A DNA stretch of 64,000 nt from an uncultured Fodinibius sp. (GTDB lineage Bacteria; Bacteroidota; Rhodothermia; Balneolales; Balneolaceae): NCBI GenBank assembly GCA_913056455.1, contig CAJXMJ010000001.1, positions 744,001 through 808,000 on the forward strand. The letters are read 5' to 3'. The notes under the pieces were generated by a model. It searched no databases. It saw nothing but the letters and a program-made list of their open reading frames with translations, and was not told the DNA's origin. The position numbers were made by a program, and so were the translations under genes. This document shows positions 35,972-44,876 of the stretch, in pieces; position 1 is the first letter of the stretch; each line of letters begins with the position of its first letter.

Positions 35972-36111
35972 GTACGATTTCTTGTCTTAGATGATACTAC
36001 TATTGCTTTTGTATTCAACATTAGCTGTAAATACAATATTCTAAAATTAACAAAATGAAACTGAATAAACTTAAATATTATTACATTCTCATATTAATGC
36101 CCTGAAATAAC

Positions 36112-36480
36112 TTACTCGTTTTGAGGTTCCTCCACTCCATGGGGCGCCGGCTTCCCATCCACAAGATGAACAAATACGATTTTATCGATCTTAATTATGG
36201 TTTCTTTTGTGAATTTGTGGCGGACTTCACATCGAACTGTAATTGAGCTTGTTCCGAATTTAACTGTTTCCATACCAATTTCGATAATATCACCGAGTCC
36301 TGCCGAGCTAACGAAATCAATTTCGGACATATACTTGGTGACAATATTGCCTTTATCAAGTTGGCAGGTAACAAATATTGCTGATTCCTCATCGACCCAG
36401 CTAAGCACAGACCCACCGAAAAGTGTTCCATGGGCATTTAAATCTTCAGGTTTAATTAATTTTCGGCTAAAAAATTGCAT
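36112..36480 (-). CDS. Acyl-CoA thioesterase (hotdog fold, YciA-like)
   Basis: 122 residues. NAHGTLFGGSVLSWVDEESA is the conserved catalytic/CoA region of YciA/BACH-type thioesterases (Asn, Gly-Gly, Asp), followed by a typical beta-sheet stretch SSITVRCEVRHKF. Predicted to hydrolyse fatty acyl-CoA in the cytoplasm; chain length preference cannot be read from sequence. Confidence 0.87.
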   Translation of the reverse strand: MQFFSRKLIKPEDLNAHGTLFGGSVLSWVDEESAIFVTCQLDKGNIVTKYMSEIDFVSSAGLGDIIEIGMETVKFGTSSITVRCEVRHKFTKETIIKIDKIVFVHLVDGKPAPHGVEEPQNE

Positions 36481-36583
36481 TGTTAAATACTGTTTTAAAA
36501 TTATGATAAGTCTGTCAATGGCCTATTGACGAAAACTAAATGAAGATAAGGGTCTCAAAGCGTATTATAAATATTTTTGTATG

Positions 36584-37351
36584 CTATAAATTGAGTTTTT
36601 GAATCCATCCAATTAACTGCTGCCAGAGCGTATTACGGAGATCTGACTTTAAGAAGCCAAAATGACCAATAGACTTTCTATTGAGTGATTCTGGTGTTAT
36701 AAGACGCAGTTGTTGTTCGGTAGAAGGATAGTATTCGAGTAGTTTTTTTACGGCTGCAGGAGGGCCGAAATATTGATCATCAGTAAACCCCAATGAGAGC
36801 AGCGGAAATTGCAGATTAAGATACTGTCGACGATCCTCTTCGGAAATGAAAGCCCACAAATAATCTTTAGATTTACCCCATTGAGCCCATTGCCTGGCTA
36901 CTCCCGAGGGAATATTTGTTGAGGAAAGTTGTAAAGCTCTTGCCGGGAAATCATCAAACCAGGGAGTGATAAGTGGGATTAATTGCCAAACACTCCACAC
37001 TCCCAGCTTATGGGGGAAGGGCCATAACTTCCAATAGCCTGATTGAGAAGCAATAAAAATAGCAGCATCAATTTTGGACGCGTGATTTGCTAATCCTAAC
37101 AGCTGTCCGCCACAACTGTGTCCTATGTAGATTAATTTATCAGAAGCCCAATTTTCAATGGACCATTCTAATGCAGCATTAATATCTCGATTTCCCCAGT
37201 CGTACATTCGAATTTCAGACCCGGGAATGTTACTTTTTTTGGATTCATGAATGCCCCGGTAATCAAAACAGAGTACATTAAAATGATGTTCTGCAAAGAA
37301 GGTGGCCAGCTTAAAATAGATATATCGGGGAACGCCCAGCGCTGATCCCAA
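36584..37351 (-). CDS. Alpha/beta hydrolase with unclear start
   Basis: Serine hydrolase-like protein. YIGHSCGGQLLGLA is the nucleophile elbow, and CFDYRGI is the typical loop before it. IGHFGFLK supplies a C-terminal His. Substrate unknown. The first canonical start in frame is TTG at 37351, giving 255 residues, but the frame stays open for 40 more codons up to a TAA at 37472-37474. That stretch encodes a family-like first strand (ENHITIKTDDNFPLAVTTF), yet contains no ATG, GTG or TTG. The real start may be a rare ATC/ATT codon, or the gene is damaged or misread. Confidence 0.7.
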   Translation of the reverse strand: MGSALGVPRYIYFKLATFFAEHHFNVLCFDYRGIHESKKSNIPGSEIRMYDWGNRDINAALEWSIENWASDKLIYIGHSCGGQLLGLANHASKIDAAIFIASQSGYWKLWPFPHKLGVWSVWQLIPLITPWFDDFPARALQLSSTNIPSGVARQWAQWGKSKDYLWAFISEEDRRQYLNLQFPLLSLGFTDDQYFGPPAAVKKLLEYYPSTEQQLRLITPESLNRKSIGHFGFLKSDLRNTLWQQLIGWIQKLNL

Positions 37352-37508
37352 TACAATTGTCTTTTTTGAGCTTGATTGTTCGGTAGTAAATGTTGTGACA
37401 GCCAGAGGAAAGTTGTCGTCAGTTTTTATGGTAATATGGTTTTCTACTACTGGCGCGATCGTAAAAGTCTTTTAATGATGTATTAGGATAACAATTTCAG
37501 AATTAATG

Positions 37509-37898
37509 TTATCCATTTGCAGGGTCCCAAAGCTCAACCTTATTGCCTTCCGGATCCAGGATCCAAGTAAATAACCCAAATTCAGTATCCTCAATATCTC
37601 CGATCAGGTTAATTTCTTCCGACTTTAGTACCTCGACAAGGGCCTTCAGGTCATCTACAATAAAGTTGAACATAAAATCTTTCTCGCTGGGCTCAAGATA
37701 ATCAGTATTGCTTTTAAAAGGGCTCCAGATCGTATATCCTTTGGAAGGACGTTCAGTGTTATTATTCCAGTTAAACGTATATCCGCCAAAACTATCATCA
37801 ATAGGGACTCCAAGATGAGTTTTGTACCATGACGCTAATGCCTTTGTATTTTTGGCTTTAAAAAAGATTCCGCCAATACCAACAACTCTTTTCATCAC
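37509..37898 (-). CDS. VOC family protein (glyoxalase/bleomycin-resistance fold)
   Basis: 129 residues with two beta-alpha-beta modules: GIGGIFFKAKNTKALASWY at the N-terminus and the characteristic ILDPEGNKVELWDP at the C-terminus, where Glu is a usual metal ligand. Substrate unknown. Two adjacent Met codons can start it. Confidence 0.85.
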   Translation of the reverse strand: MMKRVVGIGGIFFKAKNTKALASWYKTHLGVPIDDSFGGYTFNWNNNTERPSKGYTIWSPFKSNTDYLEPSEKDFMFNFIVDDLKALVEVLKSEEINLIGDIEDTEFGLFTWILDPEGNKVELWDPANG

Positions 37899-37972
37899 TT
37901 TTATATTGAGTAATTAAATAAGTAAATGTAATTCTATTTTATATCAAAATCGGTTATATCCAAAAAAATAAA

Positions 37973-37993
37973 AGCCGCCCGGTAAAGGCGGCT
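37973..37993 (-). terminator. Intrinsic terminator of the beta-barrel protein gene
   Basis: AGCCGCC (37973-37979) and GGCGGCT (37987-37993), 7-bp GC-rich stem with a 7-base loop. Read on the minus strand it is followed by TTTTATTTTTTT. It lies 30 bases after the stop of the gene at 38023-38508. Confidence 0.85.
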
Positions 37994-38022
37994 GATCGAT
38001 ACCTTAGAGGAATACGGTTTGA

Positions 38023-38508
38023 TTAGAAGTAGTAGGTACCCATCAAAGCGGCTCCGGTTGAGAGCCGGTTATTACCATTATCGTTAATTAGAAAATTGAG
38101 TTGTGCTTCTACTCCAAGGCTGAAATGACTGCCAAGAAAATATTCGCCACCGCCGGTCGCTCCAAGCAGGAAATCGGTGTCCTCGGGGCCAACTTCAGGC
38201 GATGTACGTTGCAGAATACCGCGAGCTCCCAGGTAAGTGGCGAAATCGGATCCTAAATCCTGATAAAAGCGAGGTGCTATCCCCAGGTTGATTGAGGTAA
38301 AACTATCTTGTTGGTGATTAATTCCAAAAACAGGAGCAATCGTAAGATTGTCATTTAGCCAGATTGGAATTTGTAAGTTGGTTTGATTTCCTTGGAATGA
38401 AGCTGTAAGCCCAAAACGGCTATCAGTGGGTCGGTTTTGAGCAAAAGCTGTAGTGGAAATTATTAATAGTACAAAGCAAAGTGAGAATAGTTTAGTAACG
38501 TTTGTCAT
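38023..38508 (-). CDS. Small outer-membrane beta-barrel protein
   Basis: 161 residues with a Sec signal peptide (cleavage after TTAFA). The mature part is made of alternating hydrophobic/polar strands (RFGLTASFQGN, LTIAPVFGI, FSLGVEAQLNFL) and ends in Tyr-Tyr-Phe, the typical C-terminal residue for outer-membrane insertion. The length fits an eight-stranded barrel. Function unknown. Transcribed alone, with its own terminator. Confidence 0.75.
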   Translation of the reverse strand: MTNVTKLFSLCFVLLIISTTAFAQNRPTDSRFGLTASFQGNQTNLQIPIWLNDNLTIAPVFGINHQQDSFTSINLGIAPRFYQDLGSDFATYLGARGILQRTSPEVGPEDTDFLLGATGGGEYFLGSHFSLGVEAQLNFLINDNGNNRLSTGAALMGTYYF

Positions 38509-38575
38509 AGAAACTCCCGAGTTTATTCAAAATAACGTTACCATTATAGCATAGATGAGCTAAAATGTTCCAGAA

Positions 38576-39202
38576 TCAGGAGTTTTGTAGCGCTTCTTTA
38601 CAGGCCTTCAAATCTTTTTGGGCCGGTTCATAATCGGGTTCAATTTCGAGACATTGCTTATAATAAGAAATGGCTTCTTCGTATTGCTCAAGATGTTTTA
38701 GTAGAAAGCCGATATTGTTATAGGCCTCATGAAAATCAGGGTCGAGCTCTATCGCTTTTTTATAGCAGCGTCCTGCTTCAAGGCTGTTATTATTTCGCAG
38801 ATGATGGTTCCCCAGATTAAAATATCCCATGGGATCTTCGGGATTTATCTCTGTGATGTGCTCAAATAACTCTCGGGCTTTTTCATCTTCATTTGCCAAC
38901 TCATAGATATCAGCGAGATTATTTAAGGCCGGCACATAGTCAGGCTTAATATCTAACGCATTCATATAGTGGTTGATGGCCTTTTCAATATCCTTTTTTT
39001 CATAAAAGGTATTGGCAAGGTTAAAATGGATCTTGACAGCTTCGGATTGTTGATTAAGTGCCTGCTGATAATATTCTATGGCCTGCTCATAATCACCAAG
39101 CATGTGATATCCAATGCCCAGTTCGTTAAGCAGGTCGCCGTCATTGGGCGATTCTTTGAGTTCTTTTTTTATTTCTGCAATCTGTTGCTCAATTTTTTTC
39201 AT
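38576..39202 (-). CDS. Tetratricopeptide repeat protein
   Basis: 208 residues, no signal peptide. About five TPR units are recognisable, e.g. LGIGYHMLGDYEQAIEYYQQ, FNLANTFYEKKDIEKAINHY, LNNLADIYELANEDEKAREL, FNLGNHHLRNNNSLEAG, YNNIGFLLKHLEQYEEAISY. A cytoplasmic protein-interaction scaffold is the likely role; no partner is evident. Confidence 0.85.
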   Translation of the reverse strand: MKKIEQQIAEIKKELKESPNDGDLLNELGIGYHMLGDYEQAIEYYQQALNQQSEAVKIHFNLANTFYEKKDIEKAINHYMNALDIKPDYVPALNNLADIYELANEDEKARELFEHITEINPEDPMGYFNLGNHHLRNNNSLEAGRCYKKAIELDPDFHEAYNNIGFLLKHLEQYEEAISYYKQCLEIEPDYEPAQKDLKACKEALQNS

Positions 39203-39252
39203 AGATGCCTAAGATAAGAAAAGCTACAGATGAACTCATTCTTAAATAGCTC

Positions 39253-39888
39253 TTATTTTTTTGTGCTTATCAATAGCACATAGTTCCAAAGGCCGAAATA
39301 TGCGTTTTCAAATTTCGCATGTGTTAAGGAAAAGTTTTCTTCTAAAAGGGAATACCAATCACCGGAAAAATCCACATGATTTACATTCATCCATTTTCTA
39401 AACCACGAAAATGGAGAGGTGTGGAAATCAACGACTGCAAGGTATCCATTCGCATTGAGGTTATTTTTTATCCTTGAAACTATATGTGAATACTCAGCTC
39501 CCATCATAGTCAGTGTGTAGGAAAGTAAAATGAGGTCATAGGTCTCTTCTTTCAGTTTACCAGAGCCATAACGCATTTTTTTAAGGTTGATAGAAGGGGT
39601 GGTAATATTTTTCTGAGCTTTCCCAATCATATCCGTAGACAGATCAATACCGGTGATATCTGCATCTGGAAACCGCTGTTTTAGATAGATTAGATTCTTG
39701 CCGGTTCCGCAGCCTACTTCTAGAATATTTGGTTGGGCCGTTAAACTCGGAATTTGATCTATAAGAGTTTTTCGTCCGAATAAGAAACTCCATCTGGTGA
39801 CATCATAAATAGGAGCGTGAAGTCGATAATATTGGGCTACATTTTTAGCATGATCCTCAGCACAGGATATCTCTGATACTTTGGTCAT
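39253..39888 (-). CDS. btaB: Diacylglyceryl-homoserine N-methyltransferase (BtaB-like)
   Basis: 211-residue class I methyltransferase. YYRLHAPIYDVTRWSFLFGR resembles the BtaB N-terminal signature, followed by the SAM motif ILEVGCGTGKNL. BtaB trimethylates diacylglyceryl-homoserine to the betaine lipid DGTS. The start overlaps the btaA stop by four bases, so the two are translationally coupled. A phosphatidylethanolamine N-methyltransferase (PmtA) is the main alternative for the sequence alone; the btaA neighbour makes BtaB more likely. Confidence 0.78.
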   Translation of the reverse strand: MTKVSEISCAEDHAKNVAQYYRLHAPIYDVTRWSFLFGRKTLIDQIPSLTAQPNILEVGCGTGKNLIYLKQRFPDADITGIDLSTDMIGKAQKNITTPSINLKKMRYGSGKLKEETYDLILLSYTLTMMGAEYSHIVSRIKNNLNANGYLAVVDFHTSPFSWFRKWMNVNHVDFSGDWYSLLEENFSLTHAKFENAYFGLWNYVLLISTKK

Positions 39889-41051
39889 AGTACTGTGGCA
39901 AGATGTGTTGATTCATAGGTCCCCACGCGGTCTTTCTTGTGCAGTGATTCTGTTAATTCAGGATGGAAACGAATGTTATCAAAGACGAAATCCGGTAGAA
40001 AATCAGGTTCCGGCATGGCCGACCGAAATAAAATACGTGCATCGCTTTGCGCATGGTTCAGTATTTGTCTCCATTGGTTGGTAAGTTGATCAGGCTGAGT
40101 AAATGTCATCCAGTCCTGATGATCTAATAGCACATAGTGAGAGTAGGTTTCATTGCTTTTTTGCAATGCTTCTAGCAGGGAGGAGGTTTGAGTTTTAATA
40201 CGGTGAATGCGTTTTCGTAAAATCTGGAAGTAATCTTCACGGAGATAGTTTGGACAACAGTTTGGAGTATAATGCCCTGTGAGATAAACCCGCCAAAAAT
40301 AATTATCTTTTATAGGGAGCTCAGTGAATACTTGGTGCAGGGATTTCCGAATAAATTCCAGTAATCCATCTTCATACTGCTGCTCAATCATTTTGCGTTG
40401 ACTTGCCGGAACGCCGAGCATCGCCATGGTGGCATGACGCCTGATAAGCCATTCTGAAAAGGGATTCCAGAGTTGCGGCTCTATATCATGGAAATAATAA
40501 GCTTGTTCTTCCAAACTGTCTGCAGCTAATAAATTATTCACAGCCTGCATCAATCCCTTTCGGTGAATCTGGTTAAAAACAGTACGTGCAACCTTTCCGG
40601 AAGTGCCGCTAAAATAGAAGCTGTCTTTTGTTGCTGTGGGACTAAAGTTATGAATGTTTTTATCCCAGAATTTTCGGGCCTGCTTGGGTAAAAATTGTCT
40701 TAATTGTTGACGATAGATAAGCTCTGCTCCAGTTTTTCTTCCCTTTCCAAAAAAGTCCCATAGGAGCGCGTAGTTTCCATTTTTAAAAATAGCTTTTTTA
40801 AGTTCTAATAGAGCATTTTGGGTGGGGTTGATATCAACACACTGTATATGTCGAACGTCATCAAGCAGATAGTCCAGTGCATTATCACCGGCACTTGTTA
40901 GCATGAGTATTTTGCTGCTTGAGTTGAGGTTTAGCAGTTCTCGATCGATGCGAGGGTCTTCCCAACAGGTGTTATATACTAAATTGCCGGAAGTAACGGT
41001 ATCAAAGAAACGTCGTTGTAACCGTTTTACAATGTTAGATATTAATTTCAT
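39885..41051 (-). CDS. btaA: SAM:diacylglycerol 3-amino-3-carboxypropyl transferase (BtaA, DUF3419)
   Basis: 388 residues. VYNTCWEDPRID (residues 25-36) is the DUF3419/BtaA hallmark. MLTSAGDNALDYL and CVDINPTQNALLELK form the SAM site. BtaA moves the aminocarboxypropyl group of SAM onto diacylglycerol, the first step to the phosphorus-free betaine lipid DGTS. It is first of a two-gene operon with btaB. No phosphate-regulon (PHO box) site was recognised upstream. Confidence 0.87.
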   Translation of the reverse strand: MKLISNIVKRLQRRFFDTVTSGNLVYNTCWEDPRIDRELLNLNSSSKILMLTSAGDNALDYLLDDVRHIQCVDINPTQNALLELKKAIFKNGNYALLWDFFGKGRKTGAELIYRQQLRQFLPKQARKFWDKNIHNFSPTATKDSFYFSGTSGKVARTVFNQIHRKGLMQAVNNLLAADSLEEQAYYFHDIEPQLWNPFSEWLIRRHATMAMLGVPASQRKMIEQQYEDGLLEFIRKSLHQVFTELPIKDNYFWRVYLTGHYTPNCCPNYLREDYFQILRKRIHRIKTQTSSLLEALQKSNETYSHYVLLDHQDWMTFTQPDQLTNQWRQILNHAQSDARILFRSAMPEPDFLPDFVFDNIRFHPELTESLHKKDRVGTYESTHLATVL

Positions 41052-41157
41052 AGAATAGCTAAAACTATGGTTCCCATATGTAAATAATGTGAATCACTTT
41101 TGGAATTTCAGGCAGTAAAAAAATACAATTTAAAAATGTGATTCGATGCAGAATTTG

Positions 41158-41165
41158 TATCTTTG
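41158..41165 (+). promoter_or_regulatory. Promoter -7 box upstream of the small membrane protein
   Basis: TATCTTTG matches TAnnTTTG exactly, 28 bases before the ATG at 41194. No TTG lies 20 bases upstream, so only half of the promoter is convincing. Confidence 0.4.
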
Positions 41166-41193
41166 AGTAACCCTAAAATAAAGAACTTCAACC

Positions 41194-41448
41194 ATGGCTG
41201 ATAACAAAGACAAATCAGAAGAGAAGAGTGAATCAAAAACCGAAGAGAAAAAACGTGAAAAAATTAAAGGCTATGAAAAGCTGATTAATCGATTAAAGAA
41301 AGAACGAGCCGAGCTTGAAGATGAGATTAACAGAGATTATCGAGAAGCCCGGCGTTATGTGCGTTCTCACCCAGAAGAAGGGGTGCTTATTGGTTTTGTA
41401 GGTGGTATTGCTTTAGGATATATCCTGGGCAAACTGGGCCGAAAGTAA
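41194..41448 (+). CDS. Small membrane protein (ElaB/YqjD/DUF883-like)
   Basis: 84 residues: a Lys/Glu-rich N-terminal half likely forming an amphipathic coiled coil (YEKLINRLKKERAELEDEI), then HPEEGVLIGFVGGIALGYIL, a single glycine-rich membrane helix, and a basic end. This resembles the ribosome-associated inner-membrane ElaB/YqjD group, but similarity in such short charged proteins is weak evidence. It precedes prfB by 44 bases. Confidence 0.7.
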   Translation: MADNKDKSEEKSESKTEEKKREKIKGYEKLINRLKKERAELEDEINRDYREARRYVRSHPEEGVLIGFVGGIALGYILGKLGRK

Positions 41449-41492
41449 TTAGCAGTAAAAAGTTTTAAATTGAATTAAAAAGAAAAATTATT

Positions 41493-42627
41493 GTGAGTAC
41501 TACAACGATTAATTCAGATCAACTTGATGAATTATTTGAGCGTGTGGATGCGCTCAGGGGGTATCTTTGACTATGATCAGCGAAAAGTAAATATCATAGA
41601 GCTGCAAGAGAAGACGCAAGATCCTAACTTTTGGAATGATCCCGCTGAGGCTCGTCGCATTATGAAAAAGCTGGATCATGAAAAGAATATGGTCAAAAGC
41701 TGGGATCGGCTGGACGAGCTGCGCGATAGCATTAAGGTTTATCAGGAGTTTCTTGATGAAGGCGAAGATGTAGACAATGAACTAAAGCAAGAGGTCAAAA
41801 AACTGGAGAAAGGAGTTGAAGATCTTGAGTTGCGTAATATGTTGCGCGGTGAAGATGACCATCGAGATGCTGTTCTTACCTTTAACCCGGGAGCCGGAGG
41901 TACCGAAAGCCAGGATTGGGCCGAAATGTTGTATCGCATGTATACTCGGTGGGCAAAGAAGCACGATTACGAGATATCCGTAATGGAATATCAACAGGGC
42001 GATGTCGCCGGATTAAAAAGTGCGACGATACAAGTTGAGGGAGAGTTTGCTTATGGCTTTTTGAAAGCTGAAAGCGGTGTGCACCGTTTGGTTCGTATTT
42101 CACCCTTCGACAGCAATTCGCGAAGACATACTTCATTCTGCTCGGTATTTGTATCTCCATTGGTAGATGACACTATTGAGGTAGATATTGACGAAAGTAA
42201 AGTTGAGCTACAGCGCTTTCGTGCCAGCGGCGCGGGCGGGCAGCATGTCAATAAAACAGAGACTGCGGTTCGACTTATTTGGGAGGGTGAACTTTCTGAC
42301 GGAAGTGAGCAGCGGGTGGTTGCGGAATGTCAGCAGGAGCGATCCCAGAAACAGAATCGTGAAAAAGCGATGACCTTGCTCAAGTCAAAGATCTATGAGC
42401 TGGAAAAGCAGATCAAAGAGCGTAAGAAGGAGAAGCTCGAAGATTCAAAAAAGGATATTGAATGGGGATCACAGATACGTTCGTATGTATTCCATCCTTA
42501 TAATATGGTTAAAGATCATCGCACTGATTACGAAACTTCAAATACTGATGCGGTTATGGATGGCGAACTCGATGAGTTTATCAACGAGTATCTTCTTTCT
42601 ATTTCTGCATCAGATAAAACAGAATAA
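41493..42627 (+). CDS. prfB: Peptide chain release factor 2, programmed +1 frameshift
   Basis: Terminates translation at UGA and UAA. Reading starts at GTG 41493 (N-terminal sequence S-T-T-T-I-N-S-D-Q-L), runs 25 codons to AGG GGG TAT CTT TGA C, and must shift +1 at CTT so that 41569-42627 continues as DYDQRKV. The UGA is codon 26, the internal Shine-Dalgarno-like AGGGGG lies three bases before CTT: the classic autoregulatory RF2 site. The product has 377 residues with ISPFDSNSRR (codon recognition) and SGAGGQHVNKTE (GGQ). The downstream frame alone would lack a proper N-terminus. The stop overlaps the coaE ATG. Confidence 0.95.
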
Positions 42628-43229
42628 TGATTACTGTAGGCGTTACCGGAGGTATTGGCAGTGGAAAATCCACGGTCTGTGAAGTATGGGCAGACTTAGG
42701 GGCCTATATATTAAATGCTGATGATCTGGCTAAGCAGGTGATGGTAACCAACCCAGAAGTTAAACAGCAGTTGATTGATCATTTCGGGTCAGAATCATTT
42801 TTAGACGATGGGCAGTTAAATACCAAGCATTTGGCAAAAGAAGCATTTGAAAAAGGACGTGTCAAAGAATTGAATGCTATCGTTCACCCGAAGTTACCGG
42901 CGGCGGCATCCCAAGAAATAGAAGAAGCTGAAGCACAGGGATACGATATTTTTGTCTATGAGGCGGCCTTACTATTGGAAAACTTAGAACACGGTTCAAT
43001 GGATTATATTGTACTGGTATTAGCTGATGAAGATCATCGAATTGAGCGTGTAAAACAGCGGGATAACAGTTCTGAAGCGGAGATAAAGCAGCGAATAAAA
43101 AAGCAGCGAAACTTTGAAAAAGTGACTGATCGGGTTGACTATGTTATCCGTAACAATGGAACACTTGAGGAACTGGAAAAGAAAGCCGAAATTATATATC
43201 AAAGTCTTTTACCTGAGCGCGACACATAG
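42627..43229 (+). CDS. coaE: Dephospho-CoA kinase
   Basis: Last step of coenzyme A synthesis. The P-loop GVTGGIGSGKST lies at residues 4-15, and YEAALLLE and NADDLAKQVM are conserved substrate-site segments. 200 residues. The ATG shares its A with the prfB stop (TAATG), so the two are coupled. Confidence 0.95.
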   Translation: MITVGVTGGIGSGKSTVCEVWADLGAYILNADDLAKQVMVTNPEVKQQLIDHFGSESFLDDGQLNTKHLAKEAFEKGRVKELNAIVHPKLPAAASQEIEEAEAQGYDIFVYEAALLLENLEHGSMDYIVLVLADEDHRIERVKQRDNSSEAEIKQRIKKQRNFEKVTDRVDYVIRNNGTLEELEKKAEIIYQSLLPERDT

Positions 43230-43270
43230 AAATCATAAACAGTGATTAGCAAAATAGGGATAGGGAAAAT

Positions 43271-44311
43271 ATGGTAGACCGAAAAACAAATCGGGTCATT
43301 ACTCTGGAAGAGTATATTATTCAGGCACAGAATAAATTTCCAGGTGCTACAGGAGAGCTGTCGCAACTACTTCGCGATATTGGGCTGGCAGCAAAAATTA
43401 TATCGAGAGAGGTTAACAAGGCCGGAATTACTAATATCTTGGGGGAAGATGGATCGACTAATGTTCATGGTGAAGAAGTAAAAAAGCTTGATTTATTTGC
43501 CGACAAACAACTTATTTCGGCGTTAAATCGATCGGAAATTACATGTATGGTTATTTCCGAGGAAAATGATGGTATTGTTGAGCTCGATAATGATGGAGGA
43601 AAATATATAGTTTATTTGGATCCGCTTGACGGATCTTCGAATATCGATGTGAATGTCTCGATCGGTAGTATTTTTTCCATTTATATGCGCCAAAATTCCG
43701 ATACTGATCAACTGAGTGAAGGGGATGCTCTGCAATCGGGAGTAAAGCAAGTAGCGGCAGGTTATGTATTATATGGATCAAGTACATTGATGGCATATAC
43801 CACAGGGCTCGGAGTTTCGGTATTTACACTCGATCCCAGTATCGGTGAATTTATTTTGTCGGATGATGATGTAAAAATACCTGATCACGGCACCATTTAT
43901 AGTGTGAATGAGGGTAGTTATCATTCTTGGGATGAAGGGCTTAAAAAGTACGTAAAATATTGCCAGGTTGAAGATCCTGATACCAGTAGGCCTTATAAGG
44001 CACGGTATATTGGTTCGATGGTGGCGGATGTTCACAGAACCCTTATTACGGGCGGTATTTTCATCTATCCCAACAGTAGCCAATATCCAAATGGAAAGCT
44101 ACGGCTGATGTATGAATGTAATCCGCTAAGCTTTTTAATTGAGCAGGCAGGAGGAATGGCGATCGATGGCAAGGGGCGTATTTTAGAAATTGAGCCTGAA
44201 AGCATCCATCAAAGGACACCTATATTTATTGGATCAAAAGAGAATGTGTTAAAGGTGAAAGAATTTCTTGATGAATATCGCAAAGTGGATGAAGGAGCAG
44301 TAGAAGCTTAA
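43271..44311 (+). CDS. fbp: Fructose-1,6-bisphosphatase class 1
   Basis: Gluconeogenic hydrolysis of fructose-1,6-bisphosphate. YLDPLDGSSNIDVNVSIGS is the metal-binding signature, with SEENDG upstream, and NEGSYHSWD plus the RYIGSMVADVHRTLITGGIF substrate region. 346 residues, normal for class 1. It ends at a strong terminator. Confidence 0.96.
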   Translation: MVDRKTNRVITLEEYIIQAQNKFPGATGELSQLLRDIGLAAKIISREVNKAGITNILGEDGSTNVHGEEVKKLDLFADKQLISALNRSEITCMVISEENDGIVELDNDGGKYIVYLDPLDGSSNIDVNVSIGSIFSIYMRQNSDTDQLSEGDALQSGVKQVAAGYVLYGSSTLMAYTTGLGVSVFTLDPSIGEFILSDDDVKIPDHGTIYSVNEGSYHSWDEGLKKYVKYCQVEDPDTSRPYKARYIGSMVADVHRTLITGGIFIYPNSSQYPNGKLRLMYECNPLSFLIEQAGGMAIDGKGRILEIEPESIHQRTPIFIGSKENVLKVKEFLDEYRKVDEGAVEA

Positions 44312-44338
44312 TTAGGCATAAAATATTGAAAATATATT

Positions 44339-44373
44339 AAAGCCCCGGTTTTGAAATTAAGCCGGGGCTTTTT
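44339..44373. terminator. Terminator between fbp and the DUF192 gene
   Basis: AAAGCCCCGG (44339-44348) pairs with CCGGGGCTTT (44362-44371), 10 bp with a 13-base loop, followed by T. The A-rich left side can serve the converging minus-strand gene that ends at 44376. Confidence 0.88.
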
Positions 44374-44375
44374 GT

Positions 44376-44876
44376 TTAGAAGCTAACCTTCATTCCTTCC
44401 TGAATATCGTGAGAAATGCAGTAACCCGCATTGGTCTCGACAACATATTTAGCAGGTTCATCGGACGTAAAGCTTTTTTCTGAAAATGGCTGCGTATTAT
44501 GATGGATTCGTACGATCTCTTTGTCGGCATTTACGAAAATGATGTCCAAGGGTAGAGGCGTATTTGCCATCCAAAAGCTTCGCGGCTGGTTTTGTTCAAA
44601 AATAAATAGCATACCTTTTGAGCTTGGAAGATTACGTACATCCATCAATCCTTGATTGCGCTCGGCGTTGTCATCTGCCACCGCCACTTCCACTGTTGAA
44701 AGGGTATCCCCGGAAGCAGTCAGGAAAGAAACCGACCGCGTATATTCCAGGGTTCGGCTTCGATCATTAGTATTCTTCGTATTCGATTTCTTCTGGTCCT
44801 GAGAACACGCGCTGAGGAGCGCTATTAGAATTATTAGGTGAAGTGACTTTAAATGTAGTGCTGTCTGTTGATTCAT
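44376..44876 (-). CDS. DUF192 lipoprotein
   Basis: 166 residues. Lipoprotein signal with IALLSAC (Cys24), then a polar linker and a DUF192 domain (VAVADDNAERNQGLMDVRNL, GMLFIFEQNQPRSFWMANTPLPLDIIFV, ETNAGYC). The family is widespread and of unknown function. The first 36 codons, including the whole signal peptide, overlap the 3' end of the upstream gene by 110 bases in another frame. No later start would keep the lipobox, so the overlap looks real. Confidence 0.85.
   Translation of the reverse strand: MNQQTALHLKSLHLIILIALLSACSQDQKKSNTKNTNDRSRTLEYTRSVSFLTASGDTLSTVEVAVADDNAERNQGLMDVRNLPSSKGMLFIFEQNQPRSFWMANTPLPLDIIFVNADKEIVRIHHNTQPFSEKSFTSDEPAKYVVETNAGYCISHDIQEGMKVSF

Noticed and set aside
41524-42627. 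prfB read as a single frame starting at 41524
   Set aside because: It would begin with a non-homologous N-terminus. The GTG at 41493 plus the AGGGGG-TAT-CTT-TGA-C shift site explains the gene fully.
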